Source: Desulfobacterales bacterium
Lineage (GTDB): Bacteria > Desulfobacterota > Desulfobacteria > Desulfobacterales > JAAELO01
NCBI GenBank assembly: GCA_024226555.1
Contig: JAAELO010000848.1
Coordinates: 1-64,000 of the forward strand
Direction of reading: 5' to 3'
Length of the DNA stretch: 64,000 bases
Positions 8,850 through 17,941 of the stretch are shown one piece after another. Position 1 is the first letter of the stretch. Every line of letters begins with the position of its first letter. The position numbers and the translations under genes are program-made. The notes beneath the pieces are model-generated. The model was not told the DNA's origin and ran no database searches. It was given only the letters and a program-made list of their open reading frames with translations.

Positions 8850-10082
8850 ATGAGAGAATCAAGAATCATTCTTGAGAATGTTGAAACGTATTACCATGTA
8901 AGCAATGAATTAAGGCAGGATTTAAAAGCTCTTACTCAAGAGGAACAAAAAAATCTTGAATCATTTATCTTTGCATCAGCGGAATGTTGTGCGATAGAGG
9001 TTATCGCATACACTGTGTACTCGCTGGGGTATGATATGCTGATACGCATCCCCAAGCCCTATAGAGTAAGAGATAAAGATCTTGAAGAGTTGATTAAGAA
9101 ACATTTTAATAATCAGATCTGGAACAACTATGTAAAATTAAAACTTAATTCTGATAAAGAAAATTTATCAAAACAGAAAAAAATGCATAGAGCCAGACTA
9201 TTTAGTCTTCAGGAGTTTGTAAGGTTTTACGCCCAAAGATTTTCAAGATTTTACAATTCAGAGCATGATCAAAAAGGTCCGGTTTGGAGACAACGTTTCA
9301 GGAGTTTTCCTGTGATAAACGACAGTGATCTGTTAAAAGACGTTATAGGCTATGTTCATACACGTCCTGCAACCCGTGAAAATAAGATTAAAGATCCATC
9401 ATCTTACACTTTGTCATCATGGTCAAAAGTTATTTCCGGTAATCAGAAATGGAGAAAAATATATAATCATATTGCTGAAGAAAAGGATTGGAGAAAATCA
9501 AAAAATAGTTTTCTGACCAGCATAGATTTAATGGAGGGGCGTTTAGTAAGACCTTATTATGGTGATATCAATGAAAAACTTGTTGAAAAATACCGTAATA
9601 AAAACAAGATGACAAAAGAAAAAATTGAAGAGAGAAAAAAGAACTGGAAAAGAATGTATGGCAGGTTGAAGAGATATGTAGAAAAAAATGGAGATTTTCT
9701 TTTTCCAAGGAACTCAGAAAAACACAGAGATCTTGTATATTGGGTAAGAATGCAGAAAAACTATTACAGAAAAAATAAGATTTCAACTGAGCATAAAGTT
9801 TTACTGGAAAAAATAAAATTTCCTTTTGATACAAAAACAAGTATTTTAAAACAAAGTGATAAAAACAGAAAAGTCTCTGCAATATGGCTTAAAAAATATA
9901 ATCTGTTAAAAAAATACAAGAAAGAACATGGAGATATAAGCCCGCCATATAAAGATAATGAAGTTTATTCTTTTGTTAATTACCAGAGAACTATGAAAAA
10001 AAAGAAAAAACTTACTATGGATCAGTTAACTATGCTTGATGATCTCAATTTTCCATGGTCCACCAAAAGAAAGAAGCATTAA
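8850..10082 (+). CDS. IS200/REP-transposase-like protein lacking the HUH motif, with two helicase-associated (HA) domains
   Basis: This 410-aa protein starts at an ATG preceded by AGGTGAGG. Residues ~1-200 follow the layout of the Y1 (IS200/REP-associated tyrosine) transposase family: YYHVSNE near the start, AYTVYSLGYDMLIRIPKP (53-70) where the family has SNHFHLL, RFSRFYNSEHDQKGPVWRQRF (130-150) where the family has the catalytic tyrosine helix (Tyr135), and DVIGYVHTRPATR. Both HUH histidines are missing: the aligned residues read L-G-Y-D. Residues ~275-340 and ~345-410 look like two HA DNA-binding repeats (W-x4-L-x3-Y...YWVRMQK; FVNYQR). I infer a domesticated DNA-binding protein and not an active transposase. 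A strong hairpin follows at 10091-10123. Confidence 0.7.
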   Translation: MRESRIILENVETYYHVSNELRQDLKALTQEEQKNLESFIFASAECCAIEVIAYTVYSLGYDMLIRIPKPYRVRDKDLEELIKKHFNNQIWNNYVKLKLNSDKENLSKQKKMHRARLFSLQEFVRFYAQRFSRFYNSEHDQKGPVWRQRFRSFPVINDSDLLKDVIGYVHTRPATRENKIKDPSSYTLSSWSKVISGNQKWRKIYNHIAEEKDWRKSKNSFLTSIDLMEGRLVRPYYGDINEKLVEKYRNKNKMTKEKIEERKKNWKRMYGRLKRYVEKNGDFLFPRNSEKHRDLVYWVRMQKNYYRKNKISTEHKVLLEKIKFPFDTKTSILKQSDKNRKVSAIWLKKYNLLKKYKKEHGDISPPYKDNEVYSFVNYQRTMKKKKKLTMDQLTMLDDLNFPWSTKRKKH

Positions 10083-10090
10083 CACCTATA

Positions 10091-10123
10091 TTTAAAGCCA
10101 CTTTATTTCAAAGTGGCTTTAAA
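10091..10123 (+). terminator. Perfect 14-bp hairpin after the transposase-like gene
   Basis: TTTAAAGCCACTTT (10091-10104) and its exact reverse complement (10110-10123) enclose a 5-base loop, beginning 9 bases after the stop codon. There is no long T run after the stem, but the stem itself ends in CTTTAAA. Probable rho-independent terminator or transcript-end stabiliser. Confidence 0.7.
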
Positions 10124-10328
10124 CACATCTATATTCACATTCACTTATTTATATAAAAGTGTGAACTGTTTAACACATCAAAAAAAAACAATAGTATATA
10201 AAATGTATGCTTTTATTAATCTGGAATTTAAAGGTTAATATTTATGTTAGCTATATTTTGCGCTTGAAAATAGCTCAGAAAATGTTATTGAGTTTTATAG
10301 GAGAGGAATTTCACTCTTTCTTTTTATA

Positions 10329-10485
10329 GGGAATCTCTAATAATTAGAATTTTTGATAAAAAACAAGGCATATCAAAAACAACGGGTTGATTCGTTTATA
10401 AAAAAGGTTTTATTTTATAAAGTTTACAGTTTTATTTTTGTTATAAAGCTGTGTTTTGCAAAAAGATCAGTTATTAGAGATTCCC
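10329..10485 (-). mobile_element. Miniature inverted-repeat element, 157 bp
   Basis: Starts GGGAATCTCTAATAATTAG and ends CAGTTATTAGAGATTCCC. A 4-bp direct repeat TATA flanks it (10325-10328 and 10486-10489). It carries one copy of the internal AT-rich module (CGTTTATAAAAAAGG...TTTTATAAAG) that shorter copies lack. It lies in the 5' region of the large lipoprotein gene, ending 49 bases before its ATG. Confidence 0.9.
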
Positions 10486-10534
10486 TATAATAAAACTTCA
10501 AAACTAAAAGAGTTTAAAAAAGGAGTTACCACTC

Positions 10535-13438
10535 ATGAAGTTCAAACTGATACTGGTTTGCTTATTAACAATAACCATTACGGCATGTTCCCAGACCGGA
10601 GAAAAAGTAGCTCAGAGAGATAATTTTTCTCAATATAAAGATATTATAGATAGTGATTATAAAAAATCTGTAAACCAATTAATAAAAAGTGCAGCTTCTG
10701 TTAAAGTTACTGATCAAAAAACATATTTCCATAATGTAAATAAAAACGAAGGTTTTTTCGTAATTGAGTTTAAAACAAATAAATCCCTCAAAAATTCTGA
10801 GTTTTTTACAGTTAAAAAAAATGGTGAAAACTATAAAGAAACTTATATAATTTCACCATTTTACAGGAGAGACAAAAAAACCTGGGCAATAATTGGTAAA
10901 TTTCTAAAACCTGGGGAGATTAAGATAAAACTTTTAGTGGAAAATCCTGGAGATTTTCCATTACTTGAAAGACATGAATTCATATTGAAAACTCCTGATA
11001 AACCAGAAAAAAATAGATCCATTGTCAAGAATTGGGTTAATGAAGTTGTTAGCCGAAATGAATTTTACTCTGAAAATAAAAGCTTTTATAGTGATTATTT
11101 GAAGATGGCTTTACCTTATAAATATATAGGAAAAGCAGGCAAATACGGATTTGGCAAGAGAAGAAGAGGTCGCAGAGATAGAGATATAAGTATTGTTGAT
11201 ATATTGTCAGGTAAAACAGCAATTAAAGAGACTCTTCAATCTGGCTACAGGAGTTTTTCTGAAAAATTTAGCAAAAAAGATTTGCCAATAAAGCATGTCA
11301 AAGGAATAGAAATTAAGGAGTTACCATTTAAAAAAATGGTTAAGGAAAAACCTGCAACGTTTAAAGTTGCCGATCTTGTTCCTTTTGATAATTTTTATTT
11401 AAATATAAGATCCCTTGACAAAGCTATTGAATTTATGAAGTTAGCTGAGAAAAAGAACATATTTTTTGATTCTTTTGACAGCGAATATAAGAACTTCCAT
11501 ATCGCTAAAAAAATTGTAAAACAGATGGGGCTTGAGGTCTCAACTCTTGAGCAATGGTTTGGTAATAATATAATAAAAAATATCGCCTTTACGACAGATG
11601 ATTTTTTTATTGCAAATGGCACTGGTATAAGTATTATTTATGATACTAAAGATCCTGACAAGTTTTCTTCACAAATTCAAAAAAGATTTAAAAATTATAT
11701 TTCAAATCATAAAGCAGTTAAAGAAGTTAAAGAGTATAAAAACTATAGGATTGAGTCAGTTCAAACAAATGACAAATCAATATCTGTATTCTTCACAAAG
11801 ATTGAAAGCTTTTGTATTGTTTCAAACAGTATAGCTTCAATAAAAAGGGTTGTAGATACTCATAACAAAGAAATCCGTTCCATGAGTAGTAATTACGATT
11901 TTCTATATATGAGAAACATTTACAAAACAACTTCAAAAGATGAAGATGCTTTTGCCTTTTTGTCAGATCCTTTTATACGAAAAACTCTGTCACCTGGTTT
12001 TATTATTGGAAAAATGAGAAGGATATCAGTAAATGAAGACCTTAAAATGATAGCCTCTGCAATTTTATTTCAAAAAAATGAAGGTATAGATTCAATACCA
12101 AAAATCAAAAATCTTATTGAAAACAAATATCTTGTTACCGAAGCAATTTTGAATGATTTAAAAGATTATTCAATAGATCCTGTTACTTCCATTCCCTATT
12201 CAAAAAGTTATGGTAGAATCGGCTTTTTAAAGCCGATATCCGAACTTTCCATCGAATATATAAGTAAGTCAGAAGAAAGACTATATAGGGAATTTAAACG
12301 ATTTTACAGAAAATTCTGGGAAAAGTTTTTTGACCCAATCGGATTTAGTTTAAAAATTAGGGAAAGAGTTGAGATTAATACAACAATATTACCACTAATA
12401 AATAATTCAATATACAGATCTGTAGAAGAACTGGTTGGAGGTAAGCCCACGACTTTAACTTTAAAAAATACCGATGACACTATAGTCTCACTTGGTTTAA
12501 AAATAAACAGAAGTAAATTCACAAGAGAACTTGAAAAATCATTACTTAAATATGACTATAACAATCGTAACAAAAATAGATCAGATGGTATACTGGGTGA
12601 TAATATAACTATTAATTTTCATGATCATGATCTTCTTTTTCTCATTGATCACCAGAAAATTATGAAAAATACAAGGATGTTTACCAGAGGAAAAAAAGAT
12701 GCATATTTTTCTCTTATAGCAGCATGTTTTAATCTTCCTGTATCTGTATCTATTGATCTCAATAACCCGCAGAAATTTAAAAACAGTGGTTTGATTAACA
12801 GGTTAATGATGTCTCTAAATAATTCACGTGCATTTAGAGATAATGAGATAAAAATCCACAATATTATCCCATACAAAGGACAAACTATTAATAAAGCGGA
12901 TCTCGGATTCTATTTCATAAAAATGCCAATCTTCTATGCCCAGGTTGGAGGTAAATTAGTTATAGCTACAAAACTTCATATTATAAAAGATATGCTTTTA
13001 AAACGTTTAAAGAATATCAAAGATGGGAAAAAGGATTATAGTGTAAAAGCAAACGCGTTTATTCATTTAAATCCAAAAGGATATAATAGAATCCTTCCCC
13101 AGTTAAAAGAATTTTTTATGAATAGAGCTCTGGATGCTTCTAAAGCTGCCAAGAAACACTATAATGCTTTTACCTACTCAAATGATAAGAATATTCCTTA
13201 TTCTGACCTTTCAAGAAAGTTTTACGGCTTTGACTACAACACACTCCTTGGGGAGAAGTTCTATTATGACCCATTAACAGGAAGAGTAAAATCTAATATA
13301 ACTGGTTTTAACAGTGTTCCTTTAGATCCTAATGACTTTGCTAAAAAAACTTTTAAAGAACAAACGTTTAATAATAGTACTATCGAGTTTAAGTTTACTA
13401 AGCATGGTATTCAAACCAGAGTTATTTTTGATCGTTAA
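10535..13438 (+). CDS. Large predicted lipoprotein, 967 aa
   Basis: The N-terminus is a lipoprotein signal with lipobox ITAC and Cys18, so the mature protein should be lipid-anchored and exported. The remainder is a long lysine-rich sequence of alternating strands and helices. Blocks such as DNFYLNIRSLDKAIEFMKLAEKK, FFIANGTGISIIYDTKDPDKF and FAFLSDPFIRKTLSP recall the DUF3352-like extracytoplasmic proteins of other diderms, but I am not certain of that family. A short basic patch GKRRRGRRDRD lies near residue 210. AAAAAAGGAG is a good ribosome-binding site upstream. It appears to be monocistronic, with a miniature element before and two after. Function unknown. Confidence 0.8.
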   Translation: MKFKLILVCLLTITITACSQTGEKVAQRDNFSQYKDIIDSDYKKSVNQLIKSAASVKVTDQKTYFHNVNKNEGFFVIEFKTNKSLKNSEFFTVKKNGENYKETYIISPFYRRDKKTWAIIGKFLKPGEIKIKLLVENPGDFPLLERHEFILKTPDKPEKNRSIVKNWVNEVVSRNEFYSENKSFYSDYLKMALPYKYIGKAGKYGFGKRRRGRRDRDISIVDILSGKTAIKETLQSGYRSFSEKFSKKDLPIKHVKGIEIKELPFKKMVKEKPATFKVADLVPFDNFYLNIRSLDKAIEFMKLAEKKNIFFDSFDSEYKNFHIAKKIVKQMGLEVSTLEQWFGNNIIKNIAFTTDDFFIANGTGISIIYDTKDPDKFSSQIQKRFKNYISNHKAVKEVKEYKNYRIESVQTNDKSISVFFTKIESFCIVSNSIASIKRVVDTHNKEIRSMSSNYDFLYMRNIYKTTSKDEDAFAFLSDPFIRKTLSPGFIIGKMRRISVNEDLKMIASAILFQKNEGIDSIPKIKNLIENKYLVTEAILNDLKDYSIDPVTSIPYSKSYGRIGFLKPISELSIEYISKSEERLYREFKRFYRKFWEKFFDPIGFSLKIRERVEINTTILPLINNSIYRSVEELVGGKPTTLTLKNTDDTIVSLGLKINRSKFTRELEKSLLKYDYNNRNKNRSDGILGDNITINFHDHDLLFLIDHQKIMKNTRMFTRGKKDAYFSLIAACFNLPVSVSIDLNNPQKFKNSGLINRLMMSLNNSRAFRDNEIKIHNIIPYKGQTINKADLGFYFIKMPIFYAQVGGKLVIATKLHIIKDMLLKRLKNIKDGKKDYSVKANAFIHLNPKGYNRILPQLKEFFMNRALDASKAAKKHYNAFTYSNDKNIPYSDLSRKFYGFDYNTLLGEKFYYDPLTGRVKSNITGFNSVPLDPNDFAKKTFKEQTFNNSTIEFKFTKHGIQTRVIFDR

Positions 13439-13449
13439 TTAACAATAAT

Positions 13450-13578
13450 GGGAACCTCTAAAAATTAAAATTTTGGTTTAATTACAAGGCTTGAGGAAAA
13501 TGTAACGAGCCGATTATATTACAGATATATTTAGAAATAACACAGTATTTTGCAAAAGAGGAGTTATTAGAGATTCCC
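13450..13578 (-). mobile_element. Miniature inverted-repeat element, 129 bp
   Basis: Left end GGGAACCTCTAAAAATTAAAATTTT, right end GAGTTATTAGAGATTCCC, with the typical ATTACAAGGCTTG inside. Flanks (TAAT and TTAA) do not form a target duplication. The element is immediately followed by a second, diverged copy, so the outer flanks may have been rearranged. Confidence 0.85.
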
Positions 13579-13582
13579 TTAA

Positions 13583-13742
13583 GAACCACTAACAACTTCT
13601 CTTTTTCCGAAATACTTCGTTATCCAAAAAGAACTGTTGTAAAATTAAGGCTTTTTTATAAACAAATCACCCAGGGATTTTATAAAAATGAAAGCTTTTA
13701 CAATCTGTATTTCTATCAATTTTCTAATTATCAAAGGTTCCC
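13583..13742 (+). mobile_element. Degenerate second miniature element in tandem
   Basis: GAACCACTAACAACTTCTC with TTTTTCCGAAATACTTCG matches the A end of other copies, and TTTCTAATTATCAAAGGTTCCC (last bases 13721-13742) matches the B end. It contains the AT-rich internal module (GGCTTTTTTATAAAC and GGGATTTTATAAAAATG). It is more diverged than its neighbour. Confidence 0.7.
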
Positions 13743-13833
13743 TTACATTAATAAGGTGAATAGAATTATGGTTCTTTTAAGGATATAATGTTAAAATGGA
13801 AGCTTGTTTAAATAGAAACAAGAAGAGGAGACT

Positions 13834-16164
13834 TTGATGGCGTACGAAATTTACAGTTATCTTTCTGAAGTAAAACCATTCTCTTTCCTTCCGGAACCGG
13901 AATTAAAAAAAATTTCTGGAAAAACTAAGAAGAAAAAGTATAAAAAAGATACAATAATCTCTGTTCAGGGCAAAACAAAACTTGATAAAATACTTGTTAT
14001 TATAGATGGACAACTGGAACTTTTCTCAGAAAAGATGGGGAAAAGATTATTAAGCGGATATATGGGAAGTGGCGAAATCTGTAATGGAATTGCGATACTT
14101 ATGAATCTTGGTATCGCTGTTAGGACACTTTCTGTTAATGAAGACACTACCTGTTATGAAATACCGGAAGAAATATTTAAAGATTTATGTGTTAAATATA
14201 ATTTTTTCCATGAATTTTTTACTTCATTATATAAAAAAATTATAGTTGATGAATCTGCATCAAAAGAACTCACAAGAGATAGTGCAAATGAGTTTCTTGT
14301 TAAAGTTGCTCCTTTCTCTTTTTTACCGGAAAGTAAACTTCTTGAAGTATCATCATTAATATCCATTGGTAGATTTTCAAGGGGTAAAATAGTTTTCACT
14401 CAGGGCAGGGATAAAATCGAGTATTTATTGATTTTAAAAAAAGGTTCAGCTGAGAAATATTCTGAGGAAAAAGATGAGAAGAAACTTAAAGATATTCTTA
14501 CAGAAGGAGCTATTTATGGAGGAATTTCTATATTAATAAACGATTCTGTTCCAATAAGAACTCTTAAGTTACTCGAAAAATCATATTTTTATCTACTCCC
14601 TAAAGATATTTTTATAGCCTTGTGTGAAGAATTTACTGAATTTGCTGAATTTTTTACAAACACTTTCGGAAAATTGATGTTAGATAAATCATATGCTTCC
14701 ATGTTAGGAAAAGCAGCACAATCTGAAGATAGCTCAATACGCTTTTTTAATCAGCCGATATCAACAATTTATAATAGTAACCAACTTTTCTGTACAACAA
14801 ATACTACTATTCAGAACGCTTCCTTAATGATGATTCAACACAGGTTAAGTTCAATTATCGTTAATGATAAGAATGGAAAAGCAATAGGTATTGTCACTGA
14901 TTATGATCTTAAAGAGAAGGTAATTTCAAAAAATATAGCTGTAACAAATGATATAACAAAAATAATGTCATCACCTTTGATTACACTTTCTACGAAAGAT
15001 GAAATATTCGATGGTTTGATAATAATGATGCATGAACATATAAGGCACCTTGTTATTACAGATCCTGAAGGGAATGCTGTTGGTGTAATAACAAATAATG
15101 AACTTCTTGCTGCACAGGGACAATCTCCTATCTTTTTATTAAGAGATATATCTTCAACAATGTCTGAATCTGAAATACTGGATAAGCATGATAAGCTCTC
15201 GCCAATAATTAAGAACCTTATACAAAGTGGTGCAAAAGCTGAAAATGTTAACAAAATTGTCACCTCTGTGTCTGATACAATTTTAGAGAAGATAATAAGT
15301 TTTGTACTTAATGAGTCAGAACCACCTCCATGCAAATTTGCATTTATGATAATGGGAAGTGAAGGTCGCGGTGAGCAAACACTTAAAACGGATCAGGATA
15401 ATGCAATAGTCTATGAGGATGTTCCATCGGAAAAGGAGAAAGAGGTCAATGACTATTTTAATAGTTTTGGCGAAAAAGTATGCAATCTTTTAAATGAAGC
15501 AAATTTTGAATTTTGTAAAGGTAATATTATGGCTAAAAATCCGGAATTCTGTGCCTCAAAAAAAGATTGGAAGAAAAAATACACTAAATGGATCTATGAT
15601 TCAAATCAGGAAGACCTTCTTCAAATAAGTATTTTTTTTGATTTTAAATGTGCATATGGAGAGGACAGTATAATAAATGATCTTAAAGATTATCTGTTCA
15701 AATCGCTTGAGAATGAAAGGGCCTTTTTTGTTAATCTTGCAAGAAATGCAATTAACTTTAAACCACCAATAGGTTTTTTCAGAAATTTTCTTGTTGAATC
15801 AAAAGGAAGTAACAGAGATTCATTTGATATTAAGAAAGCTATGGTTCCAATAGTTGATTTTTCAAGATTATTTGCGCTTAAAAATGAAATCAGATCTAAT
15901 AATACATTTGAAAGATTAAATAAATTAAGAGAAACAGAAATAATTTCTGAAGAGAGGTATATTGAAATAAAACAATCATACAGCTATCTTATGCAATTTC
16001 GTTTTTTAACACAAGTCGCAGCTATTGATGAAGGAAAAGAACCGGATAATTATATCAATCCTAAGAAGCTTTCTCACATTGAACAAACAATGCTTAAAGA
16101 GATTTTTAAAACAACAGAGAGATTACAATCAAAAATTAAATATGAATTTCTGGGATCTATATAA
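13834..16164 (+). CDS. Double cNMP-binding / CBS pair / DUF294 nucleotidyltransferase signalling protein
   Basis: This 776-aa cytoplasmic protein is read as: cyclic-nucleotide-binding-type domains at ~10-130 and ~155-280 (both begin with a 'PFSFLPE' motif), a CBS pair at ~305-430 (IVTDYDLKEKV, GVITNNELLA), a DUF294 nucleotidyltransferase at ~435-570 with GSEGRGEQTLKTDQDN (~507-522), and a DUF294_C helical domain to the end. Family members normally have one cNMP domain; two is unusual. The GS-x10-D-x-D-type motif suggests nucleotidyl transfer, as in GlnD-like proteins, but no substrate is known. The likely input is cAMP or adenine nucleotides; a candidate cyclase pair lies 3.7 kb away. The stop TAA directly abuts a miniature element. 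Confidence 0.92.
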   Translation: MMAYEIYSYLSEVKPFSFLPEPELKKISGKTKKKKYKKDTIISVQGKTKLDKILVIIDGQLELFSEKMGKRLLSGYMGSGEICNGIAILMNLGIAVRTLSVNEDTTCYEIPEEIFKDLCVKYNFFHEFFTSLYKKIIVDESASKELTRDSANEFLVKVAPFSFLPESKLLEVSSLISIGRFSRGKIVFTQGRDKIEYLLILKKGSAEKYSEEKDEKKLKDILTEGAIYGGISILINDSVPIRTLKLLEKSYFYLLPKDIFIALCEEFTEFAEFFTNTFGKLMLDKSYASMLGKAAQSEDSSIRFFNQPISTIYNSNQLFCTTNTTIQNASLMMIQHRLSSIIVNDKNGKAIGIVTDYDLKEKVISKNIAVTNDITKIMSSPLITLSTKDEIFDGLIIMMHEHIRHLVITDPEGNAVGVITNNELLAAQGQSPIFLLRDISSTMSESEILDKHDKLSPIIKNLIQSGAKAENVNKIVTSVSDTILEKIISFVLNESEPPPCKFAFMIMGSEGRGEQTLKTDQDNAIVYEDVPSEKEKEVNDYFNSFGEKVCNLLNEANFEFCKGNIMAKNPEFCASKKDWKKKYTKWIYDSNQEDLLQISIFFDFKCAYGEDSIINDLKDYLFKSLENERAFFVNLARNAINFKPPIGFFRNFLVESKGSNRDSFDIKKAMVPIVDFSRLFALKNEIRSNNTFERLNKLRETEIISEERYIEIKQSYSYLMQFRFLTQVAAIDEGKEPDNYINPKKLSHIEQTMLKEIFKTTERLQSKIKYEFLGSI

Positions 16165-16293
16165 GGGAACCTCTAATAACCTCTCTTTTGGCGAAATACA
16201 TTGTTATTTCCAAAAAAATCTGTAATAAAATCGGCTCGTTATTTTTTGAAATGCCTTGTGTTTCATCCAAAATTTTAATTATTAGAGGTTTCC
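16165..16293 (+). mobile_element. Miniature inverted-repeat element, 129 bp
   Basis: Begins GGGAACCTCTAATAACC immediately after the TAA stop of the preceding gene and ends ATTATTAGAGGTTTCC. Core has GCGAAATACA, ATCGGCTCGTTATTTTTTG and GCCTTGTGTTTCATCC as in other full copies. No clean 4-bp duplication (ATAA and TGAA). Confidence 0.85.
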
Positions 16294-16408
16294 TGAAGTA
16301 AAACATTATCATAAAATAGCTAAGCAGTTTTTTTATGTTATTAAAGGAGTACTAACCATCTATATTGATGATGATATAAACGAAATCAACCATTATATAA
16401 TAGCTTTA

Positions 16409-16541
16409 GGGAATCTCTAAAAACCGCACTTTGACTGAACTACTGCGTTTTTCGAATAAATAAAACTGTGTAAAAACCGCCTCGTTATTTTTTTTTCTCA
16501 ACCTTGTATTTCAATCAAAAATCTAGTTTTTAGAGGTTCCC
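16409..16541 (+). mobile_element. Miniature inverted-repeat element, 133 bp
   Basis: Begins GGGAATCTCTAAAAACCGC and ends TAGTTTTTAGAGGTTCCC. It is flanked by TTTA on both sides (16405-16408, 16542-16545). It belongs to the subgroup with TTTGACTGAACTACTGCG next to the A end. The terminal repeats carry matching changes (CTCTAAAAA and TTTTTAGAG), as if the two ends co-varied. Confidence 0.88.
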
Positions 16542-16651
16542 TTTACTTAGTCTTTTAAATTTGCTGTAAAAAAAGCCGTATAGTCAGATTTAGAAAAAAA
16601 AAGGGATCTTTTTATAATTAAAGATATGTTTCTTTTCCATTTCATAATGAA

Positions 16652-16682
16652 CTTGACATAGATACATTTCTGTTTTATATTT
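16652..16682 (+). promoter_or_regulatory. Probable sigma-70-type promoter for the ArsR gene
   Basis: TTGACA at about 16653-16658 is followed after about 17 bases by TTTATATTT, a good -35/-10 arrangement, 45-70 bases before the ArsR start codon. No experimental support; read from sequence only. Confidence 0.5.
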
Positions 16683-16724
16683 AAGTCATCACTAAACTAC
16701 TTAATAAAAAACAGGCTAATATGA

Positions 16725-17129
16725 ATGGAACCTTCTGAAATATTTAAAGTGCTGAGTGTGGAAACAAGAGTAAAAATAATTGACATGCTTAAAGGTCAGG
16801 GACCCTTAGGTGCAAAAGAAATTTCAAAGACTATTGGCATAACAACAGCTGCTGTTTCCCAGCATTTAAAAATATTGAAACAGGCTGGTCTTGTCAGAAG
16901 CGAGAGAAAAGGATACTGGATACCTTATTCAATAGATGAAAAAGCAATGGAAAATTGCCGGGAAATTTTAACAGAAGTTTGCACGTGCGGATACCAGGGA
17001 TCAGGAATAATTAAAGAGTACGAATCTGATAAAGCAACCATGGAATCCTTAAAAAAATATGAAGATGAACTTATGAATGAACTTAATACCGTAAAACGAA
17101 GATTAGAAGAGTTAGAGACAGATAAATAG
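16725..17129 (+). CDS. ArsR-family winged-helix regulator
   Basis: This 134-aa protein begins with a classic ArsR HTH: FKVLSVETRVKIIDMLKGQGPLGAKEIS and then TTAAVSQHLKILKQAGLVRSERKGYWIPYSI (to ~70). Cys78, Cys86 and Cys88 (CREILTEVCTCGY) could form a thiol metal or redox sensor site. The C-terminus is a charged helix. It is followed 70 bases later by a gene for a 34-residue peptide with a Cys-Gly-Cys-Gly-Cys core, so the pair may respond to metal or oxidative stress; that is inference. An upstream TTGACA-N17-TATATT-like sequence around 16652-16680 (CTTGACATAG ... TTTTATATTTA) is a plausible promoter. Confidence 0.88.
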   Translation: MEPSEIFKVLSVETRVKIIDMLKGQGPLGAKEISKTIGITTAAVSQHLKILKQAGLVRSERKGYWIPYSIDEKAMENCREILTEVCTCGYQGSGIIKEYESDKATMESLKKYEDELMNELNTVKRRLEELETDK

Positions 17130-17198
17130 TAGTCAAATTTTTTTGCTAATATATTTAAGTATATGCTTAACAACTTAAACATAAAGGAGGTGATAGAA

Positions 17199-17303
17199 AT
17201 GGCAGAAAAAAAGAAATCCTGTGGTTGTGGCTGTGAAATTTTACCAAAGCAAAACAATCAAAAACCAGTTAAAGAAGAAAAAGATGCTAAGAAATCCAAA
17301 TAA
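17199..17303 (+). CDS. 34-aa Cys-rich small protein (CGCGC core)
   Basis: A short gene with an excellent Shine-Dalgarno (AAAGGAGG at 17183-17190) eight bases before ATG. The product is MAEKKKSCGCGCEILPKQ followed by a Lys/Glu-rich tail. Three cysteines alternate with glycines (Cys8, Cys10, Cys12), a likely soft-metal or thiol-binding site. It lies 70 bases after the ArsR-type regulator and is probably co-transcribed with it. I know of no characterised homologue. The strong ribosome-binding site and non-random composition support it being real. Confidence 0.65.
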   Translation: MAEKKKSCGCGCEILPKQNNQKPVKEEKDAKKSK

Positions 17304-17450
17304 GTAAGGGATAACGGTATTGCCATGGGGATAGGGATTTTCAGGAGTTCTTGTCCCCTTTGGTTTGTTTGATTAACATCAGACAAAGGACAAATCATCA
17401 TTGGACACCTATTTTTTGCAGTAATCATAAATCCAGATAAACAAATCGTA

Positions 17451-17575
17451 GGGAATCTCTAATAACTGATCTTTTTGCGAAACACAGATATCAAAAATAA
17501 AACTGTAGTAAAATCAACCGTTATTTTTTGTTATGCCTTGTTTTTCATCAAAAATTCTAATTATTAGAGGTTCCC
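17451..17575 (+). mobile_element. Miniature inverted-repeat element, 125 bp, with diagnostic CGTA duplication
   Basis: Begins GGGAATCTCTAATAACTGATC and ends ATTATTAGAGGTTCCC. The flanking direct repeat is CGTA (17447-17450 and 17576-17579). Because it is not AT-only, it is the clearest proof of a 4-bp target-site duplication. It sits in a 638-base gap (17304-17941). Confidence 0.93.
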
Positions 17576-17824
17576 CGTAGGTTAAAAATTATTGAAATCA
17601 TTTATGTTTCAATCAAAGCCTAAGCAAAGTCCAACATTCCCGTTTTTTAATTTGTATTGATAATTTGTTAAGCTATCGATATAACAATTCTTTCTTGATC
17701 TTTTTTAATTAGGTATTTATAATTATTCAGTTAAATTTAAAACTTACAAAATCTGTAAAAATCGTGATTTTCATCACCTAAAATAAAGCTTTGGATTGTA
17801 TTGAATTCGGTATTTGTGATCTAA

Positions 17825-17840
17825 GGGAATCTCTAACAAA
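17825..17840 (+). mobile_element. Solitary A end of the miniature element
   Basis: GGGAATCTCTAACAAA matches the first 16 bases of the A end; the sequence after it does not continue the element. Remnant upstream of the solute-binding protein gene. Confidence 0.55.
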
Positions 17841-17941
17841 TTGGTCTAATTTCCATATTATTTAATTTAATATTTAAAAAGAATATTAAACTGTATATCT
17901 TAAATGAAGGAGAACCAATTATAGCAAAAGAAAGGCAAAAA

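Noticed and set aside
8850-10485. Y1-like protein as the transposase that moves the miniature elements
   Set aside because: HUH enzymes do not create target-site duplications, the elements do, and this protein lacks the HUH histidines. It may bind elements but is unlikely to have mobilised them.
16025-16225. Small plus-strand frame overlapping the DUF294 gene end and running into the element
   Set aside because: It is out of frame with the DUF294 gene, has no ribosome-binding site and ends in element sequence.
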